From positions 868,001 through 932,000 of the forward strand of contig NZ_FSRC01000001.1 in assembly GCF_900129785.1 (NCBI RefSeq): a stretch of 64,000 nucleotides of DNA, written 5' to 3'. Made by a program: the position numbers and the translations under genes. This document shows, in pieces, positions 54,142 through 62,413 of this stretch. The notes beneath the pieces are model-generated. The model was given only the letters and a program-made list of their open reading frames with translations, did no database searches and was not told where the DNA came from. Position 1 is the stretch's first letter; every line of letters starts with the position of its first letter. This DNA comes from Algoriphagus halophilus. GTDB taxonomy: Bacteria > Bacteroidota > Bacteroidia > Cytophagales > Cyclobacteriaceae.

Positions 54142-55716
54142 TTAATTAAATCTGATTATTTGATTTTCCTCTTTTTCAACCACCACCTCATCTTCTTTAT
54201 AATTAATCAAATCCTCCAACCTTCCAGACGGATTGTAATATCTCCAAGTACCTTCTTTCTTTCCATCTTTCATGGTTCCTTCGGATGCTTTTCTACCATT
54301 TTCATGGTAAAATGTCCAAATTCCTTCAGCTTTTCCTTGCTTATAACTTCCTTCCGATTCTTTTTTACCTGTTACGTAATAGGTAATCCTAGTGCCATTT
54401 CCGTCCTTTAATGTGCCTTTTTCATAGGTTTCTGTCCCATCGTAAGAATAATATTCTCCGACGTTTAGCAATTTCCCAGACTCCCAAAATTCTTCCTGAG
54501 TAAGTTTTTTATTATCATAGAACAAACCCCAAATTCCATCCTCTTTACCTAGTTTATAGGTTCCTACAGATTTTAACTGGCCCCCATCATAATAGTAAAA
54601 CCATTGCCCTTCCTCCAGTCCCAAGTTGAAGCTTCCTTCTGCTATTAAGATTCCGATTTTATTGAAGTATTTCCAGACTCCACTTTGCTGATCATTTCTA
54701 TATTCACCTATGGAATAAAGTTCCCCATCAGGAAAATAGCTTTTCCAAAGACCTGTCTTCATTCCCGAGGCATAATTTCCAAAAACGGATGGTTCGCCGG
54801 TACTATGGAATTCCACATATTCTCCTACAGGAATCCCTAACTCAAAGGTTTGCCTTTTAGAAAGGCTTTTGTTTGGGAAATATTCTTCCCAAGTTCCCTC
54901 TGCAATCCCATTTTTATATTTTTCCAATCTAGCCATCCGGCCATTTTCATAAAAATAGGTCCAATCACCTGTCTTTTTCCCATATTGATCATAGGTCTCT
55001 ACAGCTTCAAGTCTATTGTTTTCAGGGTAATACCTTTTCCAAGTTCCAACTTTTACTCCATTGGAATACTTGCCTTCCTCTATGGGTCTATTTGGATAGA
55101 AGTAGCGTTTAAAATCTCCGTCTAGCTGCCCATTTTTATAAGTAGCCTCTATCATTAATATTCCTTCTGGATCATATTCCAGGTAAGGGCCTTCTCTTTT
55201 GTTTTCTTTGAAATATTCAACTATGGCTGTTTCACCGAATTCATGGTAAGTAACCCACTGACCGGTTTTCATTCCGTTTTCATAGGAGCCTTCTCTTTTG
55301 ACCTGTTTAAAAGGAATATATTCGGGATTACCTGTCTTCCCATAATATTCAGTGAATTGTCCTACCAATACACTGTCCTGAAAAATCATTTCTGTAATTA
55401 AAGCTCCATCCAAATCATATACTTTGGCGGGACCAAACAACTTTCCATCCTTATAGTCTGCCACGACTTTTTTCAGCCCCCTGGCATTATAGGAAGTCCA
55501 AGTTCCCTCTTTTTGTCCATTTTGATAATTTCCTTCAGAAAGTATTTGGTTTGTTTTAGGGTTGTAATATTTCCACAGCCCTTCTTTGCTAGTGCCTTCC
55601 ATTACCCCTGTTGCCATAATTGTAGAATCAGAATTATATAGCTTCACTATTGAAGATTGTTGGGCAAAAAGGGAGAATGAAAATAAGGTTGCACCTAGAA
55701 TCAGGATAAATTTCAT
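54142..55716 (-). CDS. Exported MORN/YwqK-type repeat protein
   Basis: A 524-residue protein with a signal peptide (MKFILILGATLFSFSLFAQ). About twenty repeats of roughly 23 residues follow, with the pattern G-x-W-x-x-Y-x5-G-x4-G-x-Y-x-x-G, for example KEGTWTSYN, KTGQWVTYHE and AEGIWTFYHENG. These match the MORN_2 repeats of proteins annotated as YwqK-family antitoxins, but no toxin gene is next to it. The C-terminal 25 residues are acidic and outside the repeats. It probably lies in the periplasm or on the cell surface. Its function is unknown. Confidence 0.82.
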   Translation of the reverse strand: MKFILILGATLFSFSLFAQQSSIVKLYNSDSTIMATGVMEGTSKEGLWKYYNPKTNQILSEGNYQNGQKEGTWTSYNARGLKKVVADYKDGKLFGPAKVYDLDGALITEMIFQDSVLVGQFTEYYGKTGNPEYIPFKQVKREGSYENGMKTGQWVTYHEFGETAIVEYFKENKREGPYLEYDPEGILMIEATYKNGQLDGDFKRYFYPNRPIEEGKYSNGVKVGTWKRYYPENNRLEAVETYDQYGKKTGDWTYFYENGRMARLEKYKNGIAEGTWEEYFPNKSLSKRQTFELGIPVGEYVEFHSTGEPSVFGNYASGMKTGLWKSYFPDGELYSIGEYRNDQQSGVWKYFNKIGILIAEGSFNLGLEEGQWFYYYDGGQLKSVGTYKLGKEDGIWGLFYDNKKLTQEEFWESGKLLNVGEYYSYDGTETYEKGTLKDGNGTRITYYVTGKKESEGSYKQGKAEGIWTFYHENGRKASEGTMKDGKKEGTWRYYNPSGRLEDLINYKEDEVVVEKEENQIIRFN

Positions 55717-55841
55717 ATATATACTATTCTTTCAGGAAATTGTGAATTGTAGGTAATAACTCAAAATAAGAAAATAAAACCAGCGATTTATCGATTGTGA
55801 TAAGTTTACGTCAATCTCAAATTTCAGGTTTGTTTTGTTCA

Positions 55842-56402
55842 CTAAATCGTAGAAAGATAATTGACAATCAATTGTATTTCTTCTGCGATTTTAGTGGTGA
55901 TTTCATGGTTGTTTCCCTCAACTTCAATTTCTTTTATCCAGACATTTAAAGATCCGGGCTCAATCATTTCAGGATGTTGGGACTTTATTTTTTGGTTTTC
56001 AAGAATTAATCCTGGGTAATCCCAGGGACTTTCTGTAGTTCCAAAATAAAAATTATTCTCGTAAAGAAACGATGAAATCTTTTGGTAATTTTTCTCTCCA
56101 GCAAGAATGATCAAAAATAATCCATTGCCAAACCAGTTTAAAACTCGAATATTTAGACCTGTTTCAGGGTCGAAATTCCGGATGATGTCTAATACATGAT
56201 AAGGCATCCCCAATAAGTCATTTCCTCTGGAAAGTTTTTTTGATTTATGTTTCAAGGAAATTGCCCTCAAGTCTTCATCAGCAATGGTCTCGGCCACTTG
56301 GGAGAATATATCCCAAAATTGAAGTTTAAGACGATGAAGCTTTTTTAATAACTGTTGGTCTTTCCAAAGCTCCAGGTCAGGATGTTGGTCAGGTTCGTTC
56401 AT
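55842..56402 (-). CDS. Hypothetical protein co-transcribed with fabH
   Basis: I do not recognise a family. The 186-residue product has no signal peptide and no membrane segment. Its N-terminal half is helical and charged (ELWKDQQLLKKLHRLKLQFW). The middle has FGNGLFLIILAGE and YENNFYFGTTESPWDYPG, and the C-terminus KIAEEIQLIVNYL may form a helix. It begins one base after the fabH stop, so the two are translated from one message. A link to fatty-acid or polyketide starter chemistry is only a guess from position. Confidence 0.65.
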   Translation of the reverse strand: MNEPDQHPDLELWKDQQLLKKLHRLKLQFWDIFSQVAETIADEDLRAISLKHKSKKLSRGNDLLGMPYHVLDIIRNFDPETGLNIRVLNWFGNGLFLIILAGEKNYQKISSFLYENNFYFGTTESPWDYPGLILENQKIKSQHPEMIEPGSLNVWIKEIEVEGNNHEITTKIAEEIQLIVNYLSTI

Positions 56403-56403
56403 G

Positions 56404-57402
56404 TTACCATGTTAATAATGCTGATGCCCATGTGAAACCTGAACCAAATGCTGCTAAACAAACTAAGTCACCTTCTTTGATTCTACCCTGTTCCCAAGCT
56501 TCACTCAAGGCAATTGGAATGGTTGCGCCAGTGGTATTTCCATAATACATGATATTGTTGAACACTTTTTCATCAGGGAAGTCCAATTTTTGCTGGATGT
56601 ATTGGCTAATACGCAAGTTGGCTTGATGAGGGACCAGTAAATCTATTTCTTCTTTGGTTTTACCGTTTGCCTCTAAGGCTTCATTGATCACTTCTATGAA
56701 CCGGACGATGGCGTGTTTGAAAACCACATTTCCATTCATCTTTAAAAAGAAACTACCGGAATCAAATAATTCTTTGGAATAACGATCTTCTCTGGAACTG
56801 CCTGGGTCTTTGCAATAAAGTTCCTCCGCAAAATTTCCGTCAGCATGTAAGTGCGTGGAGAGAATACCTGAATCTTCTTGATCAGTTGCACTCAAAACCA
56901 CAGCACCAGCTCCATCAGCAAAAATCACCGCACTTGACCTGCCTTCATTGCTTTTATCCAATCCTGAAGATTGAATTTCTGCTCCCACTACCAATATGTT
57001 TCGGTACATGCCGGTTTTGATAAATTGGTCTGCTACTGACAAGGCATATATAAATCCTGAGCAGGCATTTCTGATGTCTAAGGCTCCAATACCGGGGATT
57101 CCCAGTTCACGCTGTAACAGGACTCCATTCCCTGGTACATAATAATCGGGTGTAACTGTCGCAAAAACGATGAAATCCAAGTCTTTTGCTTCTAACCCAG
57201 CTCTTTTTAATGCCATGATTGAAGCGTCTTTGGATAAACTGGTGACGGTATCTACTCCTGGTGTAAACCATCTTCTTTGTTCAATTCCCGTACGTTCTAC
57301 AATCCAATCATCATTGGTATCCATCATACCTGATAATTCCGTATTGGTCACAATCCTTTCAGGCAAGGAATGGCCCACTCCTAAAATTTTGGATTTCTTC
57401 AT
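56404..57402 (-). CDS. fabH: 3-oxoacyl-ACP synthase III (KAS III)
   Basis: A 332-residue condensing enzyme that joins acetyl- or branched acyl-CoA with malonyl-ACP to start fatty-acid synthesis. The catalytic triad is complete: C114 in IRNACSGFIYA, H259 in LVPHQANLRI and N289 in YYGNTTGATIP. The glycine-rich FGSGFTWASALL ends the protein. A good ribosome-binding sequence (AAGGAGAG) directly precedes the ATG, unusual in this AT-rich window. Many Cytophagales carry several fabH copies, so this one may serve special acyl chains. Confidence 0.9.
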   Translation of the reverse strand: MKKSKILGVGHSLPERIVTNTELSGMMDTNDDWIVERTGIEQRRWFTPGVDTVTSLSKDASIMALKRAGLEAKDLDFIVFATVTPDYYVPGNGVLLQRELGIPGIGALDIRNACSGFIYALSVADQFIKTGMYRNILVVGAEIQSSGLDKSNEGRSSAVIFADGAGAVVLSATDQEDSGILSTHLHADGNFAEELYCKDPGSSREDRYSKELFDSGSFFLKMNGNVVFKHAIVRFIEVINEALEANGKTKEEIDLLVPHQANLRISQYIQQKLDFPDEKVFNNIMYYGNTTGATIPIALSEAWEQGRIKEGDLVCLAAFGSGFTWASALLTW

Positions 57403-57492
57403 CTCTCCTTGGGTTTATTAAAAATGAGTTCAAATATGAGGATATGATCGCTCTCTTACAAAATACTCAGATGAACAATAAAAAGTTTAGAA

Positions 57493-58191
57493 TTAGCCAA
57501 ACAAGGTGTAATTTCCATGTTGGTCCATCGGAGATGTTTTTCGCATGACCGCAGGGGTATCATTCTGAACAGAATTCACCAAAGGTGAGACAGTGTAGCT
57601 TAAGAGGAAATCGGAAGATATCGGCTCAAAAAGGCTTTTTAGGTCTTCAACTTTGGAGTAACTATCCAACCATTTTTTTTCACCTTCTTTGTTCAAAATG
57701 ACTGGCATTCTATCATGCACATCGGAAACAACCTCATTTGGGGTGGTCGTCAAAATTAAGAATGTATGTTGGGTTTCTCCATTTACAGATTCGTACTCCT
57801 CCCAAATGCCTGCCATGGAGAACAATTCTCCTTCTCTCATGGTAAAGCGGTAAGGGATTTTTGTTTTTTTACCGAGTTTTTTCCATTCATAAAAGCCGTC
57901 TGCAGGAATTATACATCTTCTTTTTTGGAAAGAACTTTTAAAAGAAACCTTTTGATCTACAGTTTCGGATTTGGCATTGATCAATTTCAATGCGACAGGT
58001 TTGTTTTTACCAAACTCTGGTGTAATTCCCCAATAAAAATAAGAAAAACCATTTGGGCTCGCCGAGGTGATGACTGGTACCAACTGGGTAGGGGCGATGT
58101 TATATCTGGGATGAAAATCAGAAAGCATCTCAGCCTGGAACCTTTCTTCCAATTCAATTTTACTTTTGCTTAATGAATAACGTCCACACAT
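57493..58191 (-). CDS. SRAP domain protein (HMCES/YedK type)
   Basis: A 232-residue protein that forms a covalent link to abasic sites in single-stranded DNA and shields them. The self-processed N-terminus MCGRYS exposes the reactive C2. The other conserved residues are N72 in INAKSET, E102 in GFYEWKK and H159 in VHDRMPVIL. The length is normal. It stands alone rather than in an SOS operon here; no LexA-like box was recognised before it. Confidence 0.92.
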   Translation of the reverse strand: MCGRYSLSKSKIELEERFQAEMLSDFHPRYNIAPTQLVPVITSASPNGFSYFYWGITPEFGKNKPVALKLINAKSETVDQKVSFKSSFQKRRCIIPADGFYEWKKLGKKTKIPYRFTMREGELFSMAGIWEEYESVNGETQHTFLILTTTPNEVVSDVHDRMPVILNKEGEKKWLDSYSKVEDLKSLFEPISSDFLLSYTVSPLVNSVQNDTPAVMRKTSPMDQHGNYTLFG

Positions 58192-58222
58192 ATAGAATAT
58201 AACTTGATTAGCAAGCTGGAAG

Positions 58223-59182
58223 TTAGATATCCTTGGTTATAAATTCAACAGCCCGAGACTCAGAATAATAAGGTTTTTCAGAATTTGCTACTGTGAAACC
58301 CACATGGCCTCCTTGTTTTGGGAATTCAAAGTATACATTGTCCAGATTTTTGGCAAGTTGGTAAGGGTAGCATAAATCACTAAGAAAAGGATCATTTAAT
58401 GCGTTTAGAACGAGTGTGGGCACTTTTATGTGTTCTAAATAAAAGAGGGAAGAGTTGATAAAATAATATTCTTCGGCATCGGCAAATCCATGAAGTGGTC
58501 CTGTTAAATAATCATCAAAATCTGCCAAAGTTTTTATGTTTTTCAACATTTCGACAGGGATTTCACCTGGATGGGTCTTTGATTTTAGAATAACCTTTTC
58601 TTTTAAGGTTTTTAGAAAACGCTTGGAGTACAAGGTGTTTTCTACTGAGGAAATTTTTTTACTTGCACTGCTTAAGTGCAACGGAACTGAAATGGCTACT
58701 CCTTTTCTTAGTTTATCAGAGACCATTTCTTGTTCACCTAAATATTTTAAGATAAGATTTCCTCCCAAAGAAAAACCTACCAGTGAGATTTCATCATAGT
58801 CATGTTCAGCATGCTTGATGACTGTGTTTAAGTCATAGGTAGCACCAGAATGGTAGAAAATAGGCTGTTGGTTGAGTTCTGCTCCGCAGCCTCGATAATT
58901 CCAGGCAAGCACGTCAAAACCATTTTTTATAAAAATTTTACACATTCCCAGGATGTAGGCACGGGAACTATTTCCTTCCAGGCCATGGTTTACGATTATC
59001 AATTGGGAGCTGCCTTGTTTGTACCAATCTAAATCGAGAAAGTCTCCATCTATGGTAGTAATTCTCTCACGAATAGGCTTTTCTAGCTCTACTTTCCTGA
59101 ATATGGCAGGATAAATAGTTTCCAAATGACGATTAAAAAGCCATCTTGGTCTTTGGTAAATGCTGTCTGTAATTAAAGGCAT
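58223..59182 (-). CDS. YheT-family alpha/beta hydrolase
   Basis: A 319-residue serine hydrolase. The nucleophile S138 is in LVGFSLGGNL, the Asp in NALNDPFLSD and the His in GGHVGF. The N-terminal signature RPRWLFNRHLETIYPAI and WNYRGCGAE are typical of the YheT/ABHD1-3 group, whose members are esterases or lipases of poorly known substrate. It is cytoplasmic by the lack of a signal peptide. It lies 31 bp ahead of the SRAP gene on the same strand. Confidence 0.88.
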   Translation of the reverse strand: MPLITDSIYQRPRWLFNRHLETIYPAIFRKVELEKPIRERITTIDGDFLDLDWYKQGSSQLIIVNHGLEGNSSRAYILGMCKIFIKNGFDVLAWNYRGCGAELNQQPIFYHSGATYDLNTVIKHAEHDYDEISLVGFSLGGNLILKYLGEQEMVSDKLRKGVAISVPLHLSSASKKISSVENTLYSKRFLKTLKEKVILKSKTHPGEIPVEMLKNIKTLADFDDYLTGPLHGFADAEEYYFINSSLFYLEHIKVPTLVLNALNDPFLSDLCYPYQLAKNLDNVYFEFPKQGGHVGFTVANSEKPYYSESRAVEFITKDI

Positions 59183-59237
59183 ATCAGGGGATTGGTGAAT
59201 AAAGGCTGAAATGCAGGGGGAAAATACTAGTTTTAAA

Positions 59238-59269
59238 TTTGAATAAAGACATTATAAAAACTATTTTTG
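59238..59269 (+). promoter_or_regulatory. Promoter of the pyruvate dehydrogenase E2 gene
   Basis: TTTG (59238-59241), a 20-nt spacer, then TATTTTTG (59262-59269): a full match to the Bacteroidota housekeeping consensus TTTG-N19-21-TAnnTTTG. Transcription would start near 59276, about 27 nt before the ATG. Confidence 0.75.
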
Positions 59270-59302
59270 GACACTTTAAAAACGAATAGAGCGCAATAAC
59301 TC

Positions 59303-60937
59303 ATGGCCGAAATTATTAGAATGCCTAAAATGAGCGACACCATGGAAGAAGGTGTGATCGCTGCATGGTTGAAAAAAGTAGGGGATACTGTTAAACCAGG
59401 AGATATTCTGGCGGAGGTTGAAACTGACAAAGCAACAATGGAGCTTGAATCCTACGACGAAGGTGTGCTTTTATATATAGGAGTAAAAGAGAAAGATTCT
59501 GTACCTGTCAATGGCGTTATAGCTGTGATAGGTGAAAAAGGAGAAGATTATGAACACCTTTTGAAAGGTGCTGATAGTTCATCCGATAAAAAAGAGGAAG
59601 CTCCTAAATCAGAAGAAAAAGCTCCAGAACCAGCAAAAGCTGAGGCTCCTAGCGAAAGCATTGATACTTCAAATATTAATGCGACGGTAATTACCATGCC
59701 TAAAATGTCCGATACTATGCAAGAAGGTACGATTGCCTCTTGGCTGAAAAAGGTTGGTGACGAAATTAAGTCTGGTGAGATCATCGCTGAAGTGGAAACT
59801 GACAAAGCAACCATGGAGCTGGAAAGCTATGACGATGGAACGTTGCTTTACATCGGGGTAGAAGCTGGAGATAGCGTGCCTGTAGATGGAGTAATCGCTG
59901 TGATAGGTGAAAAGGGGGCCGACTTTGAAACTCTTTTAAAAGCTCAACAACAAAGCTCATCAGAACCTGCGCCTGCACCAAAAGAGGAATCCGCACCTGC
60001 ACCAAAAGCAGAGCCAGTTGCTGAAACAAAATCTGCACCTGCTTCAACTGCACCTGCAGCCACTACTGCAAATGGAGAAAGAGTAAAAGCTTCTCCGTTG
60101 GCTAAAAAGATTGCTGAAGAAAAAGGATTGGATATTCGTCAAGTGAGTGGGTCTGGTGAAGGAGGAAGAGTTGTCAAAAAAGACGTAGAAAACTTCGTTC
60201 CAGCTGCAGCTCCTCAAGCAGCACCTGCAAGCGCAGGGGCTCCAGCAATTGGACAGGAAAGCTATAAAGAGGAAAAAGTTTCTCAAATGCGTAAAGTAAT
60301 TGCTAAGAGACTTGCCGAAAGTAAATTTGGTGCTCCTCATTTCTATCTGACCATGGAAATCAACATGGATAAGGCGATAGAAGCTAGAAAGAGCATGAAT
60401 GAAATCGCATCTACCAAGATTTCATTCAATGACATGGTAATCAAAGCTACTGCAGCAGCTTTACGTCAACATCCAAAAGTAAATTCAAGTTGGTTAGGCG
60501 ATAAAATCCGATACAACGAGCATATCCATATCGGTATGGCAGTAGCGGTAGAAGAGGGATTATTAGTTCCTGTGATCAGATTTGCTGACAACTTATCTTT
60601 ATCTCAAATTTCTGCTCAAGCAAAATCTTTGGGAGGAAAAGCGAAAAACAAAGAATTGCAACCTAAGGACTGGGAAGGAAACACCTTCACTATTTCTAAT
60701 CTAGGGATGTTTGGTATTGAAGAATTCACTGCGATTATTAATCCACCAGACGCTTGTATTTTGGCCGTTGGAGGAATTAAGGAAACCGTTATTGTGAAAG
60801 ATGGTCAAATGCAAATTGGAAATGTCATGAAAGTGACCTTGTCTTGTGACCATAGAGTTGTGGACGGTTCAGTTGGTTCAGCATTCTTGATTACCTTAAA
60901 GAATCTTTTAGAAGATCCTGTTAGAATCTTAGTATAA
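59303..60937 (+). CDS. pdhC: Pyruvate dehydrogenase complex E2, dihydrolipoamide acetyltransferase
   Basis: A 544-residue core subunit of the pyruvate dehydrogenase complex. Two lipoyl domains (about 1-80 and 127-205) have their lipoylated lysines at K43 and K168, both in the sequence ETDKATMELESYD. Ala/Pro/Lys-rich linkers follow each. An E3/E1-binding domain (about 264-298, ASPLAKKIAEEKGLD) precedes the catalytic domain, which ends with SCDHRVVDGSVGSAF, holding the active His and Asp. The two lipoyl domains are close copies even at DNA level. No E1 or E3 gene is adjacent. Confidence 0.94.
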   Translation: MAEIIRMPKMSDTMEEGVIAAWLKKVGDTVKPGDILAEVETDKATMELESYDEGVLLYIGVKEKDSVPVNGVIAVIGEKGEDYEHLLKGADSSSDKKEEAPKSEEKAPEPAKAEAPSESIDTSNINATVITMPKMSDTMQEGTIASWLKKVGDEIKSGEIIAEVETDKATMELESYDDGTLLYIGVEAGDSVPVDGVIAVIGEKGADFETLLKAQQQSSSEPAPAPKEESAPAPKAEPVAETKSAPASTAPAATTANGERVKASPLAKKIAEEKGLDIRQVSGSGEGGRVVKKDVENFVPAAAPQAAPASAGAPAIGQESYKEEKVSQMRKVIAKRLAESKFGAPHFYLTMEINMDKAIEARKSMNEIASTKISFNDMVIKATAAALRQHPKVNSSWLGDKIRYNEHIHIGMAVAVEEGLLVPVIRFADNLSLSQISAQAKSLGGKAKNKELQPKDWEGNTFTISNLGMFGIEEFTAIINPPDACILAVGGIKETVIVKDGQMQIGNVMKVTLSCDHRVVDGSVGSAFLITLKNLLEDPVRILV

Positions 60938-60954
60938 AAATCTAAATACCTGTC

Positions 60955-60980
60955 AAAAAGTCCTGTTTTCAGGACTTTTT
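60955..60980 (+). terminator. Intrinsic terminator of pdhC
   Basis: 11-bp stem AAAAAGTCCTG/CAGGACTTTTT with a 4-nt TTTT loop, 18 bp after the stop. Confidence 0.9.
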
Positions 60981-61092
60981 GCTTTTTGTATGGTTATTGT
61001 CAGAAAGCAACCTTAAAAATGCTATTTGCTTTGAAAGTGATTTTTCCAAGTGAAGCATTTTGAATCATCGCTTTGTTAATGAATAGAGAATC

Positions 61093-61632
61093 ATGGAAAG
61101 AATTAAATCAACCACAGTCGTAGCAATTCGCCATCATGGAGAAGTAGTGATCGGTGCCGATGGCCAAGCTACACTAGGAAATACCGTTGCAAAAAGCACC
61201 GTAAAAAAACTGAGAGTGCTTCAGGGAGGTAAAATTGTGACTGGCTTTGCCGGGTCAACTGCTGATGCCTTCACCTTGTTGGAGAAATTCGAAGAAAAGT
61301 TGGGCGCTTTTGGCAATAATATGAAAAGAGCAGCTGTGGAACTTGCTAAAGAGTGGAGAACGGACCGGATGCTGAGTAAGTTGGAAGCAATGATGATTGT
61401 GGCAGATAAAGAAGATATTTTGATTATCTCTGGAACAGGCGATGTGATTGAGCCAGATATGGAGATTGCTACCATAGGCTCAGGAAGTATGTATGCCCAA
61501 TCTGCCGCTAGAGCAATGAAACAATTTGCTCCTCACTTGTCAGCTGAAGAAATGGTGAGAGAAAGCTTAAATATTGCTGCAGATGTATGTATTTATACCA
61601 ATCATAATTTGGTGATTGAAAAAGTAATTTGA
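61093..61632 (+). CDS. hslV: HslV, peptidase subunit of the HslUV protease
   Basis: A 179-residue N-terminal-nucleophile peptidase that forms the proteolytic chamber of HslUV. Removal of the leading residues MERIKS would expose the catalytic threonine of [37 protein letters not shown] and [13 protein letters not shown] are family signatures. The ATPase gene hslU usually lies close to hslV but is not found here. Confidence 0.95.
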   Translation: MERIKSTTVVAIRHHGEVVIGADGQATLGNTVAKSTVKKLRVLQGGKIVTGFAGSTADAFTLLEKFEEKLGAFGNNMKRAAVELAKEWRTDRMLSKLEAMMIVADKEDILIISGTGDVIEPDMEIATIGSGSMYAQSAARAMKQFAPHLSAEEMVRESLNIAADVCIYTNHNLVIEKVI

Positions 61633-61656
61633 TCACTTGAAAATAGGAAAATGAGG

Positions 61657-61681
61657 CCGGAGTGAATTCTCCGGTTTTTTT
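61657..61681 (+). terminator. Intrinsic terminator of hslV
   Basis: 6-bp stem CCGGAG/CTCCGG with a 6-nt loop followed by seven T, 24 bp after the stop. Confidence 0.85.
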
Positions 61682-61744
61682 GTGCCTAATTTTAAACCTG
61701 TTGGCTCGTTTGTCTGTTATCTATAAGATAATTAGCTACAACTT

Positions 61745-62410
61745 ATGACAACGACCGCAGCAAAAAAGAATACAAAAAAAGATTTTAAAAAAATTATCCC
61801 TGATGCATTTAAGGAATATGTCTTAGAACATGGGGGGTCACCGAAATCGGTATTCAAATTTTCTAAGGACTTAAAAATGAAAGAGGAGGAGTTTTATACC
61901 TATTTCACCTCTTTTGAAGCCATTAAATCAGCCATTTGGGTAGAGATGTTTGCAGAGACATTATCCCAAATCGAGGCTCAGGAAGTGTTCAATGAATACT
62001 CTGCGAGAGAAAAATTCTTGGGATTTCTATTTACATGGATTGAAGTTTTGAAAAAAAACCGATCCTACCTGCTTAGCCTTTATGGAAGCAACTCTTCCCA
62101 AATTACCTCTTTGCCAAAAGAAGCATCTGAATTTAAAGACAAGTTTAAAGATTTTGCCAACGAGATCATTTTGGAGGGAAAAGAGACGGAGGAAATTGCA
62201 AATCGTCCATTTATTTCCGAGAAATATGATGAGGCAATGTGGATTCAACTTTGGTTCGTTTTTCAGTATTGGTTGAAAGATCAGTCACCAAGATTTGAGA
62301 AAACAGACGCAGCCATTGAAAAGTCCGTCAATTTAGCTTTTGACCTAATGGGTAAAAGTGCTCTTGACTCCTTTCTTGATTTCGCAAAATTCATGTATCA
62401 ATCCAAATAA
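61745..62410 (+). CDS. TetR-like transcriptional regulator
   Basis: A 221-residue mostly helical protein. The N-terminal region (about 13-65) has the form of a TetR HTH (ILEHGG-like turn, SVFKFSKDLKMKEEEFYTYFTSFEAIKSAIW), preceded by a Lys-rich tail. The C-terminal helices would form the ligand-binding and dimer domain. The HTH is less canonical than usual, so DNA binding is likely but not certain. It ends 3 bp before the UbiB-like kinase gene and is expected to regulate or act with it. Confidence 0.78.
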   Translation: MTTTAAKKNTKKDFKKIIPDAFKEYVLEHGGSPKSVFKFSKDLKMKEEEFYTYFTSFEAIKSAIWVEMFAETLSQIEAQEVFNEYSAREKFLGFLFTWIEVLKKNRSYLLSLYGSNSSQITSLPKEASEFKDKFKDFANEIILEGKETEEIANRPFISEKYDEAMWIQLWFVFQYWLKDQSPRFEKTDAAIEKSVNLAFDLMGKSALDSFLDFAKFMYQSK

Positions 62411-62413
62411 GTC

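Noticed and set aside
54142..55716. Toxin-antitoxin module suggested by the YwqK label.
   Set aside because: The protein is exported and has no adjacent toxin-like gene.
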